The notes under the pieces were generated by a model. That model was not told the origin of the DNA. It saw only the letters and a program-made list of their open reading frames with translations, and searched no databases. A program made the position numbers and the translations under genes. Below, piece after piece: positions 9,093 through 16,205 of a stretch of 64,000 nt of DNA; the first letter of the stretch is position 1; the number at the start of each line of letters is the position of its first letter. The DNA is from BACL11 sp945865535 (GTDB taxonomy: Bacteria; Bacteroidota; Bacteroidia; Flavobacteriales; BACL11), in NCBI GenBank assembly GCA_947502765.1, contig CANNBA010000003.1:1-64000 (forward strand), written 5' to 3'.

Positions 9093-10694
9093 ATGGTACA
9101 AATTATTGGCTACATCCTTTTTACAGTATTAATTTTATTTATTGCAAAAACTTATTTGGATAAAAAAGGACATCCAAAAGCACTCTTTTATTTGTTTTTT
9201 GCAGAGATGTGGGAGCGCTTTTCATTTTATGGAATGCGTGCCTTACTTACTCTTTATTTAATAAAAGATTACTATAATCATCTAGAAAATAATGAAGAAG
9301 TTGCTTATGGAATTTATGCTGCTTATGGATCTTTAGTCTACCTAACACCTTTAATTGGAGGCTATTTAGCGGATAAATACATTGGCTATCGAAAATCAAT
9401 ACTTTTTGGAGGAATATTAATGGCTATTGGTCATTTCTTTATGGCCTTTCCATCTGACTTTTTCTTTTATGGTGCCCTTGGACTTTTAATTATGGGTAAT
9501 GGCTTCTTTAAGCCTAATATCTCTACTCTTGTTGGCTCCCTATATGAAGAAGGTGATATAAAAAGAGATGGAGGTTTTACTATCTTTTATATGGGTATTA
9601 ACTTAGGGGCCATGATTGCTCCACTATTTTGCGGCTATTTAGGAGAGGTTTATGGATGGCATTGGGGATTCGGAGCAGCAGGATTTGGAATGCTAGCAGG
9701 TTTAGTTGTTTTCTGGAAAGGAATAAATGCAAATGTATTAGAAGACAAGGGATTGCAACCAGCTGAGTACATTGGAAAGAAGGTAGCTGGATTATCTATA
9801 ACTAAACTTATTTATGGATTAGGCTTTTTAGCTGTTCCAGTCTTTGCTTATCTTATTATACTCGACACTCAATCACAGATATTAGGAAATGTACTAACAG
9901 TAGTTGGTGCTGGAGTACTACTTTATGTAGGATATATTATTTATGATTTTAAAGCGGTACAAAAAGATCATCAAAGTGGAGATAGACTTATTGCCATTAT
10001 GATACTTGCGGTATTTTGCACCATCTTCTGGGCATGTTTTGAACAGGCAGGAAGCTCCCTTACAGTATGGGCTGACAAATGTGTTAATTTAGTTGGAATG
10101 AATGCCTCACAAACAAATGCGATTAATCCTTTCTACATTGTGCTTTTAGCTATTCCTTTTTCTTGGATGTGGACAAAATTAGGCTTTCTAAATAAAAACC
10201 CAAATACAGCTATGAAATTTGCTCTAGGTATTTTTCAATTAGGTTTAGGATTCTTAATATTTGCATCCACTGCTCACTTTATGGATGATAATGGCAAAAT
10301 TCCTTTCTTATTTGTATTCTTAGGATATTTCTTAATTACTACAGGGGAATTATTTTTATCTCCAATAGGACTGTCAAAAGTAACAGAGCTAGCACCAAAA
10401 AAGATTGCAGCATTTATGATGGGAGTATGGTTCTTGTCTTCTACTTTTGCTCATTACATTTCAGGAATGATTGCAAAACTTACCACTTCAGGAAATGAAA
10501 ATACAGAAAGTAATTGGCTTTCTGATTTAAGTAATTGGTTTATGGGTAACCCTGACACTTCAAATCAAGCAGTAGCCACTCTTTTGCAATACAATAGTAT
10601 TTATGCTCAAATAGGTTTTGTTACAATATTTATAGCATTATTCGTTGTTATTATATCACCTTTTATTAAAAAACTGATGCACGGCATCCACTAA
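9093..10694 (+). CDS. Proton-dependent oligopeptide transporter (POT/PTR2 family, MFS)
   Basis: This 533-residue polytopic inner-membrane protein has about 12-14 hydrophobic helices. The POT signature ExxERF is visible early as EMWERFSFYGMRALL (residues about 38-52). FKPNISTLVG and the FYMGINLGAM segment follow, both typical of PTR2 family motifs. It imports di- and tripeptides with protons. It lies 44 bases after the DPP-IV gene and 12 bases before a thioredoxin-fold gene, so all four genes to 11676 are probably one transcript. The likely substrates are the dipeptides released by the upstream peptidase. Confidence 0.92.
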   Translation: MVQIIGYILFTVLILFIAKTYLDKKGHPKALFYLFFAEMWERFSFYGMRALLTLYLIKDYYNHLENNEEVAYGIYAAYGSLVYLTPLIGGYLADKYIGYRKSILFGGILMAIGHFFMAFPSDFFFYGALGLLIMGNGFFKPNISTLVGSLYEEGDIKRDGGFTIFYMGINLGAMIAPLFCGYLGEVYGWHWGFGAAGFGMLAGLVVFWKGINANVLEDKGLQPAEYIGKKVAGLSITKLIYGLGFLAVPVFAYLIILDTQSQILGNVLTVVGAGVLLYVGYIIYDFKAVQKDHQSGDRLIAIMILAVFCTIFWACFEQAGSSLTVWADKCVNLVGMNASQTNAINPFYIVLLAIPFSWMWTKLGFLNKNPNTAMKFALGIFQLGLGFLIFASTAHFMDDNGKIPFLFVFLGYFLITTGELFLSPIGLSKVTELAPKKIAAFMMGVWFLSSTFAHYISGMIAKLTTSGNENTESNWLSDLSNWFMGNPDTSNQAVATLLQYNSIYAQIGFVTIFIALFVVIISPFIKKLMHGIH

Positions 10695-10706
10695 AAAACA
10701 AACAAA

Positions 10707-11174
10707 ATGAAAAAATTATTAGCAGTATTATTAGTAGCATTATCTCTCAATGGGTTTGCTCAATCACAAAAATTAACTTGGCACACTGATATGAACAAAG
10801 CTATTGAATTATCAGTTAAAACAAAAAAACCACTATTCATGTTCTTTACTGGAAGTGATTGGTGTGGCTGGTGCAAAAAATTGGTTGCTGAAGTATTTGA
10901 AAAAGAAGAATTTAAAACCTGGGCAACGAAAAATGTTATTCTTGTTGAACTTGATTTCCCAAAAAGAACGCCTATTTCTGAACAACTCAAAAAACAAAAT
11001 GGAGAATTAGGTCAAATGTTTGGAGTTAGAGGATACCCAACTATTCATTTTGTTAAGCCCGGAAAAGACGAGAAAGGAAATACTAACTTAAATTCAATAG
11101 GACAAACCGGTTATGTTGCTGGTGGTCCTAGTGCATGGATTGCAAGTGCAAACCAAATTCTAAAAATCAAATAA
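10707..11174 (+). CDS. Exported thioredoxin-fold protein (WCGWC)
   Basis: The protein has 155 residues with a signal peptide (MKKLLAVLLVALSLNGFAQS). The mature part is a thioredoxin-like domain of the DUF255/thioredoxin_7 type: KPLFMFFTGSDWCGWCKKL carries the CGWC redox pair at about 52-55, and GVRGYPTIHFVKPG supplies the cis-Pro loop. It probably acts as a periplasmic disulfide reductase or isomerase. It is followed 1 base later by a second, related protein, suggesting a functional pair. No partner such as DsbD is in the window. Confidence 0.85.
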   Translation: MKKLLAVLLVALSLNGFAQSQKLTWHTDMNKAIELSVKTKKPLFMFFTGSDWCGWCKKLVAEVFEKEEFKTWATKNVILVELDFPKRTPISEQLKKQNGELGQMFGVRGYPTIHFVKPGKDEKGNTNLNSIGQTGYVAGGPSAWIASANQILKIK

Positions 11175-11175
11175 G

Positions 11176-11676
11176 ATGAGAAAATTAGTTATTCTTTTAC
11201 TAACTCTCACTCCATTATTGGGTTTCTCTCAAAGGAAAGTACAAAATGAAATTGCTTGGCTTCCACTAGAAAAAGCTAAAGAATTAGCAAAAAAAAACAA
11301 TAAAAAGATACTCATTTTCTTTTATAAGAAGGATTGTACTTATTGTGAGGAAATGAAAAAAACAACATTACAAGATCCCGCTGTTGTTAATTTAATAAAT
11401 AGCAACTTCTTTCCAGTTAAAATAGACAGCAGAATTAAAGACACCATCATATATAATGGAATAGCTTATGGTAACCAACAACCTGCATCTTCTGGAAGAC
11501 ATGATTGGAGACATGATTTCTTTGCAGAAGTAGCAGCTTTTACTCAAAATGGTACTTCTCAAATTACTACTCCAACCATAGTTTTATTTAATAACAACTT
11601 TGGAAAAATAATCAATATCCCTGGTAAACAGCCGAAAGAACAGCTGTTAAGAACACTACAAAACCATATAAAATAA
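11176..11676 (+). CDS. Second exported thioredoxin-fold protein (CTYC)
   Basis: The protein has 166 residues with a signal peptide (MRKLVILLLTLTPLLGFSQ). The active-site region is FFYKKDCTYCEEMKK, a CxxC with the dipeptide TY, unlike the GW of its neighbour. A cis-Pro segment TTPTIVLFNN follows near the end. The order NKKILIFFYKKDC matches thioredoxin_7-type domains. The different dipeptide suggests a different redox potential from the upstream protein; that is inference. It ends the peptidase-transporter operon, just before a strong terminator. Confidence 0.83.
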   Translation: MRKLVILLLTLTPLLGFSQRKVQNEIAWLPLEKAKELAKKNNKKILIFFYKKDCTYCEEMKKTTLQDPAVVNLINSNFFPVKIDSRIKDTIIYNGIAYGNQQPASSGRHDWRHDFFAEVAAFTQNGTSQITTPTIVLFNNNFGKIINIPGKQPKEQLLRTLQNHIK

Positions 11677-11680
11677 AAAA

Positions 11681-11700
11681 GAGGAGCTTAGCTCCTCTTT
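11681..11700. terminator. Bidirectional rho-independent terminator
   Basis: The stem GAGGAGC / GCTCCTC has a TTA loop and is flanked by A-run on the left and T-run on the right. It can end the plus-strand operon and the minus-strand tRNA-His transcript. Confidence 0.9.
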
Positions 11701-11708
11701 TTTTATAG

Positions 11709-11783
11709 GGTGACTGATGGGGCTCGAACCCACGACCCCCGGCTCCACAAACCAGTGCTCTAACCAGCTGAGCTACAATCACC
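11709..11783 (-). tRNA. tRNA-His (anticodon GUG)
   Basis: Read on the minus strand, the gene folds into a full cloverleaf. The acceptor starts GGTGATTG and pairs with CAGTCAC. The first G is the encoded G(-1) and faces C73, the identity pair of tRNA-His. The D arm is GCTC-AGCTGGTTA-GAGC. The anticodon stem-loop has loop TTGTGGA with anticodon GTG, and the T arm contains GGTTCGA. The CCA end is not encoded. It is the only tRNA gene I find here. A promoter box lies 12 bases upstream. Confidence 0.95.
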
Positions 11784-11795
11784 ATTTATCGGTTG

Positions 11796-11803
11796 CAAAT
11801 ATA
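11796..11803 (-). promoter_or_regulatory. -7 box (TATATTTG on the minus strand) for tRNA-His
   Basis: It is an exact TAnnTTTG match, ending 12 bases before the first base of the mature tRNA. That is a suitable distance for a short 5' leader. Confidence 0.5.
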
Positions 11804-11820
11804 TAATTTTCTGTAAAAAA

Positions 11821-11834
11821 TTAGATTAATCTAA
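11821..11834. promoter_or_regulatory. Perfect 14-base palindrome upstream of copA (possible operator)
   Basis: TTAGATTAATCTAA is its own reverse complement. It ends one base before the copA -7 box, where a repressor or activator of a copper-export gene would bind. It does not resemble the CopY/BlaI TACAnnTGTA operator. No regulator gene is adjacent. Confidence 0.45.
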
Positions 11835-11835
11835 C

Positions 11836-11843
11836 TACATTTG
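11836..11843 (+). promoter_or_regulatory. -7 box (TACATTTG) for copA
   Basis: It is an exact TAnnTTTG match ending 7 bases before the ATG at 11851. The upstream spacer contains a perfect palindrome instead of a clear -33 TTG, as expected for a promoter that depends on a regulator. Confidence 0.5.
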
Positions 11844-11850
11844 TTGTCTG

Positions 11851-13950
11851 ATGAATCCAATTAAGAAAAAAATAAAAATCCAGGTAGAAGGGATGAGTTG
11901 TGCTAACTGTGCTGCAGGAATAAAGAAGCATTTAGAAGCTAAAGGATTGGAAAATGTAAATGTGAATTTTTCAACTGGAGAAGCTAGTTGCAATATAGAA
12001 AATAACCAATCTGAGAAAGAAGTAGCAAAAATCATAAAAGAATTAGGCTACACTGTAATTACAAATAGCAAAAAAGATGGATTACCAAAAGTGGAAAAAT
12101 ACTTTTACTTCACACTCTTTTTTACCCTGCCTCTTTTCTCTCACATGTTTGTTGGGAAAGAAAGTGTTTTACATCAGCCTTTAATACAATTTCTACTTTG
12201 TTTACCAGTATATGTAGTAGGCCTACTCTATTTTGGTAAAAGTGCTTGGAGTTCATTAAAAACAGGTGTTCCAAATATGGACGTACTCATTTTTATCGGT
12301 TCATCAGCAGCATTCTTTTATAGTATTTATGGCTGGATACTTTTTGGAGGCACCCATGAAGCACACAATTATCTATTTTTTGAAACCTCTGCAACCATCA
12401 TCACTTTAGTACTTTTAGGAAATGTATTAGAACATAAATCAGTACAAAAAACGACATCAGCAATTGGAGATTTATCGGCTATACAAGAAGTAATTGCAAA
12501 AAAAGAAACCTCTGGAAAAATAGAAGAGATTCCATTTGATGAAATACAACTTAACGATATTCTAATTATCAATACTGGAGACAAAATACCAACTGATGGA
12601 ATAATACTAAGTGGTGTTTGTTTAATTGACGAATCTATGATAACAGGCGAAAGTATGCCTGTAAGTAAAAAAGTTGGAGATGAAGTGATTGGCGGGACAA
12701 TTATTACCGATGGAAGCATCAAAATAAAAGCTTCAAAAATTGGAGATGACACACTACTCTCTCAGATTATTGACCTTGTAAAAAATGCACAGAATAACAA
12801 ACCAAATATTCAAAAATTAGGAGACAGAGTGAGTGCTGTTTTTGTACCAGTTGTAATTAGCATATCAATACTTACTTTTTTCATTGGACATTATGCTTTC
12901 GAAATAGCTGTACAAGATGCTTTTTTACGAGCAATTGCTGTACTGGTTATCTCTTGTCCGTGTGCAATGGGATTGGCTACTCCAACTGCAGTAATGGTTG
13001 GTATTGGTAGGGCTGCAAAAAATGGAATTCTGATAAAAGGTGGTGATACATTAGAAAAACTGGCTACCATTAAGAATATTGTTTTTGATAAAACAGGAAC
13101 ACTTACAACAGGAAAATTTGAAGTTTCTGAATTCAATTTAATTGAAGGTGATGAGTCAGAAATTAAAAACATAATTTACAATATAGAGCAACACAGCTCC
13201 CACCCTATTGCAAAATCTTTATGTACTGCTTTTAAAGCATACAATTCATCTTTAGAACTAACGGATATTAAAGAAGAAAAAGGTAAAAGCATAAGTGCCA
13301 AAATAAGTGAAAATACCTATCAAATCGGTTCAGCAAAGATTACTAATACGCAGGAAACCCATGATTTGTATGTTCTTAAAAACAACAAATTAATAGCTAC
13401 ATTAAATATTAGTGACACTCTAAAATCAAACACAAAAGAAGTGTTAACTCAAATTAAGCAAAAAGGATACAACATTACTTTATTGAGTGGCGATAAAAAA
13501 TTAAAGTGCGAAACAATTGCTAAATCTTTAGCAATTGATACTGTTTATAGCGAACAATTACCTCAAGATAAAATAGAAAAAATTCAGCAAATTGATGCAG
13601 AATTTCCAACTGCAATGGTTGGCGATGGAATAAATGATGCTCCTGCACTAGCCAAAGCAACTATTGGAATCTCATTAGGAAATGCCACTCAAGTAGCTAT
13701 CCAAACAGCTGATGTAGTTTTATTAAATAATGAGAATTTAGACCAATTGCCCAAAGCACTATCAGTAGGAAAACATACCTTACTTACTATAAAACAGAAT
13801 CTTTTTTGGGCGTTTGCTTACAATTTAGTTGCAATACCAATTGCCATTAGCGGACTATTAAACCCCATGTGGGGAGCACTCTTTATGGCTTTTTCTGATG
13901 TTATTGTAATAGGAAACTCAATTAGGTTGGGTTATAAGAAAATTTTTTAG
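11851..13950 (+). CDS. copA: Copper-exporting P1B-type ATPase
   Basis: The protein has 699 residues with one N-terminal heavy-metal-associated domain, GMSCANC, with metal-binding Cys17 and Cys20. The transmembrane metal site is Cys-Pro-Cys at 369-371 (SCPCAMGLATPT). The phosphorylated Asp413 sits in DKTGT. The HP dipeptide of P1B pumps is in HSSHPIAKS, and the hinge motif GDGINDAP is at 591-598. The CPC plus GMSCANC combination points to Cu(I) export from the cytoplasm. It is a lone gene with its own promoter and palindrome. Its last 147 bases are repeated as a relic at 16011-16157. Confidence 0.94.
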   Translation: MNPIKKKIKIQVEGMSCANCAAGIKKHLEAKGLENVNVNFSTGEASCNIENNQSEKEVAKIIKELGYTVITNSKKDGLPKVEKYFYFTLFFTLPLFSHMFVGKESVLHQPLIQFLLCLPVYVVGLLYFGKSAWSSLKTGVPNMDVLIFIGSSAAFFYSIYGWILFGGTHEAHNYLFFETSATIITLVLLGNVLEHKSVQKTTSAIGDLSAIQEVIAKKETSGKIEEIPFDEIQLNDILIINTGDKIPTDGIILSGVCLIDESMITGESMPVSKKVGDEVIGGTIITDGSIKIKASKIGDDTLLSQIIDLVKNAQNNKPNIQKLGDRVSAVFVPVVISISILTFFIGHYAFEIAVQDAFLRAIAVLVISCPCAMGLATPTAVMVGIGRAAKNGILIKGGDTLEKLATIKNIVFDKTGTLTTGKFEVSEFNLIEGDESEIKNIIYNIEQHSSHPIAKSLCTAFKAYNSSLELTDIKEEKGKSISAKISENTYQIGSAKITNTQETHDLYVLKNNKLIATLNISDTLKSNTKEVLTQIKQKGYNITLLSGDKKLKCETIAKSLAIDTVYSEQLPQDKIEKIQQIDAEFPTAMVGDGINDAPALAKATIGISLGNATQVAIQTADVVLLNNENLDQLPKALSVGKHTLLTIKQNLFWAFAYNLVAIPIAISGLLNPMWGALFMAFSDVIVIGNSIRLGYKKIF

Positions 13951-13997
13951 TACATTAGCCTCCTAATTTAAAAAAATTAAACCCAAAACTAAACAAT

Positions 13998-15920
13998 ATG
14001 AAAAAAACAACTACATTTATTACTAGTATCTTATTTGCTGTAGCTTTATCTGCACAAATAGTTCCTGGTCAAAATCATTCTGGTTTAAAAGCCAAATATG
14101 ATAAAGTGATTATGAGTGGTGATGAAGACTTATCCTATTTAATGGTCAATCCAAATCCTCACACTTATCCTGTACTAAATTCAAATTCAAAAAGCACAAT
14201 GACATCTGAGATAATTGGATGGACAACTTATGATTTACAGACTAATGGTTCGGTTCAAAACAGAATTGCTGTACATGATAATGGTACAATTTCTGCTGCC
14301 TGGACTATGTCGGCAGAATTTAATGCTATTTGGGATGATAGAGGAACTGGATATAATTATTTTGATGGGAGTAATTGGATTTTTTCTGCACCACAGCCTC
14401 CATTTCCAAATCCTAGATTAGAAAATTCAAGAGTTGGCTGGGCTTCTGTGATCGCTTTAGGAAATGGAGGAGAGCGTGTAATTACACATAGCACACAAAA
14501 TAGTGTGCTTAATCAATGCAGTAGAGCTTCAATTGGAACAGGGGCATGGACAAATGCTATGATAGGTGAATATTATATGATTTGGAACAGATCAGCAGCC
14601 GGTGGCTTAGATGGAAATACGATACATACGATTGCATTAACTGAACCTACTGGAGGAACTTGGAGCGGCTCACTTTATCATGGTTTAAATGGGGCCGTAC
14701 TTTACTTCAGATCTCAAGATGGTGGATCTAACTGGGATATTGACACTATGTTAATACCAGGTATGGACACATCTAGTTTCTTAGGTTTTAGTGCAGATGA
14801 TTATGCTATAGCTGCACAAGGAGAAACTGTAGTTATTGCATATTTTAATGACTGGGGAGATTCATTCATTATGAAATCAACTGACAATGGAGATACATGG
14901 GCAAAAACAATTTTTCTTAATTTTCCTGTAGATAAATATGCCGTTGATGAAGGTATAGATTTAGATAGTGATGGTGTTTTAGATCAAGTATATTCTACTG
15001 ATAATACTGGTAGCTTAATCCTTGATAATAATGGAGATGCCCATGTATTTTATGGAGTTATGAGTTATTCAGATGATGATTTGGCTGATGGAAATTATAC
15101 TTATGTACCATTTACTAATGGAATCGCTTATTGGAATGAAAGCTTTGGGCCAGATAATACACCAGCATCAGTACATGCTGGAGATACTTCATTGTGGTAT
15201 TCGGATATGATGAACAATCATTGGATTGCTGAGGCACCAGATTTAAATAGTGACCCTAATATATTTGGTATTGATGAAATAGCAGGATACGCTAACTACG
15301 GAAGAGGTTTAGCTTCAATGGCAAGTGCTGGATTAGCTTCAAATGGGGATTTATATCTTTCTTTCTCTGGCTACACTGAAACAATCGATAATGGGATACA
15401 AGTATTTAGACATATTTATGTCACTAAATCAGAAGATGGTGGTATTACTTGGAAAACTCCAGTAGATGTAACTCCTTATGATGGACCAAATGATTTTAAT
15501 GGAATGCATGAATGTGTATTTGGATCAATGAGCCCTATAGTAGATGATAAAATAAGAATGGTTTACCAAATGGATTATGAGCCAGGAATAACATTACAAG
15601 GTGATATGGATCCGGTTGATTGGAATGCAATCGTGTACCTAGAAATTGACACAGCTGGCTTATTTATCAATGCTACATCTTGGAATTGTGATCCAATAAA
15701 TGGGTGTATTGATCCTGGAAATGGAAATGGTCAATATACTACATTAGCTGCTTGTAATGCTGTTTGTAATACAACTGCTATCATTGAGACTGAGGACAGT
15801 TTAAAAGTAAATGACAACCGAATATTTGATGTACTTGGTAGAGAGTGGAAATCAAATTTTGCTGATTTGCCAAAAGGAGTGTATATTATAAATGGAAAAA
15901 AGGTTTTTAAAACAAACTAA
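13998..15920 (+). CDS. Secreted Asp-box (sialidase/BNR-like propeller) protein, paralogue 1
   Basis: The protein has 640 residues with a signal peptide ending ALSAQ. At least three Asp-boxes are visible, SQDGGSNW, STDNGDTW and SEDGGITW, which mark beta-propeller proteins of the BNR/sialidase type. The sialidase arginine triad is not evident, so I do not call an enzyme. Near the C-terminus is a four-Cys module (WNCDPINGC to AACNAVC) that paralogue 2 lacks. The tail NRIFDVLGREWKS to GVYIINGKKVFKTN resembles a shortened T9SS sorting domain, so outer-membrane secretion is likely. It ends at a strong terminator. Confidence 0.85.
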   Translation: MKKTTTFITSILFAVALSAQIVPGQNHSGLKAKYDKVIMSGDEDLSYLMVNPNPHTYPVLNSNSKSTMTSEIIGWTTYDLQTNGSVQNRIAVHDNGTISAAWTMSAEFNAIWDDRGTGYNYFDGSNWIFSAPQPPFPNPRLENSRVGWASVIALGNGGERVITHSTQNSVLNQCSRASIGTGAWTNAMIGEYYMIWNRSAAGGLDGNTIHTIALTEPTGGTWSGSLYHGLNGAVLYFRSQDGGSNWDIDTMLIPGMDTSSFLGFSADDYAIAAQGETVVIAYFNDWGDSFIMKSTDNGDTWAKTIFLNFPVDKYAVDEGIDLDSDGVLDQVYSTDNTGSLILDNNGDAHVFYGVMSYSDDDLADGNYTYVPFTNGIAYWNESFGPDNTPASVHAGDTSLWYSDMMNNHWIAEAPDLNSDPNIFGIDEIAGYANYGRGLASMASAGLASNGDLYLSFSGYTETIDNGIQVFRHIYVTKSEDGGITWKTPVDVTPYDGPNDFNGMHECVFGSMSPIVDDKIRMVYQMDYEPGITLQGDMDPVDWNAIVYLEIDTAGLFINATSWNCDPINGCIDPGNGNGQYTTLAACNAVCNTTAIIETEDSLKVNDNRIFDVLGREWKSNFADLPKGVYIINGKKVFKTN

Positions 15921-15936
15921 TCTTTAATCATAAGAT

Positions 15937-15968
15937 AAAAAAAGCCGAGCATTTGCTCGGCTTTTTTT
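15937..15968. terminator. Terminator after paralogue 1
   Basis: The stem AAGCCGAGC / GCTCGGCTT with loop ATTT is flanked by A and T runs. Its counterpart in copy 2 is at 18019-18047, so it was duplicated with the gene. Confidence 0.9.
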
Positions 15969-15983
15969 AATTAATCCTAAAAA

Positions 15984-16016
15984 TTATTTAATCTCTAAAA
16001 GTGAATCAACTTTTGG
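15984..16016 (-). pseudogene. Relic of the bshB1 3' end
   Basis: These 33 bases are identical to 18046-18078. On the minus strand they encode PKVDSLLEIK plus the stop codon of BshB1. There is no start or further coding sequence, so this is a duplication remnant that marks the right end of copy 1. Confidence 0.9.
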
Positions 16017-16157
16017 GAATTTGCTTACAATTTAGTTGCAATACCAATTGCCATTAGCGGACTATTAAACCACATGTGGGGAGCACTCTTTATGGCTTTT
16101 TCTGATGTTATTGTAATTGGAAATTCAATAAGGTTGGGTTACAAGAAAATTTTTTAG
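16011..16157 (+). pseudogene. Relic of the copA 3' end
   Basis: These 147 bases match the end of copA (13804-13950) at 140 positions by hand alignment. Two of the seven differences are adjacent bases at the junction. Of the other five, four would be synonymous in the copA frame and one changes Pro to His. The stop codon is kept, but there is no start or upstream coding sequence. It is left from the tandem duplication and now acts as the upstream region of paralogue 2. Confidence 0.9.
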
Positions 16158-16205
16158 TACATTAGCCTCATAATTTAAAAACAATTAAACCCAAAACAAA
16201 ACAAT

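Larger units (their letters stand above)
13804..16010 (+). repeat. Tandem duplication, copy 1
   Basis: The unit starts inside the 3' end of copA at the microhomology TTTTGG (13804-13809). It contains a secreted-protein gene and a terminator, and ends with a fragment of the bshB1 3' end. It is followed directly by copy 2 (16011-18078). The copies are 2207 and about 2068 bases long. Confidence 0.85.

Noticed and set aside
16011..16157. A second, intact copA gene or a new short gene
   Set aside because: The reading frame is open but has no start or upstream part, and it matches only the last 147 bases of copA. It is a relic.
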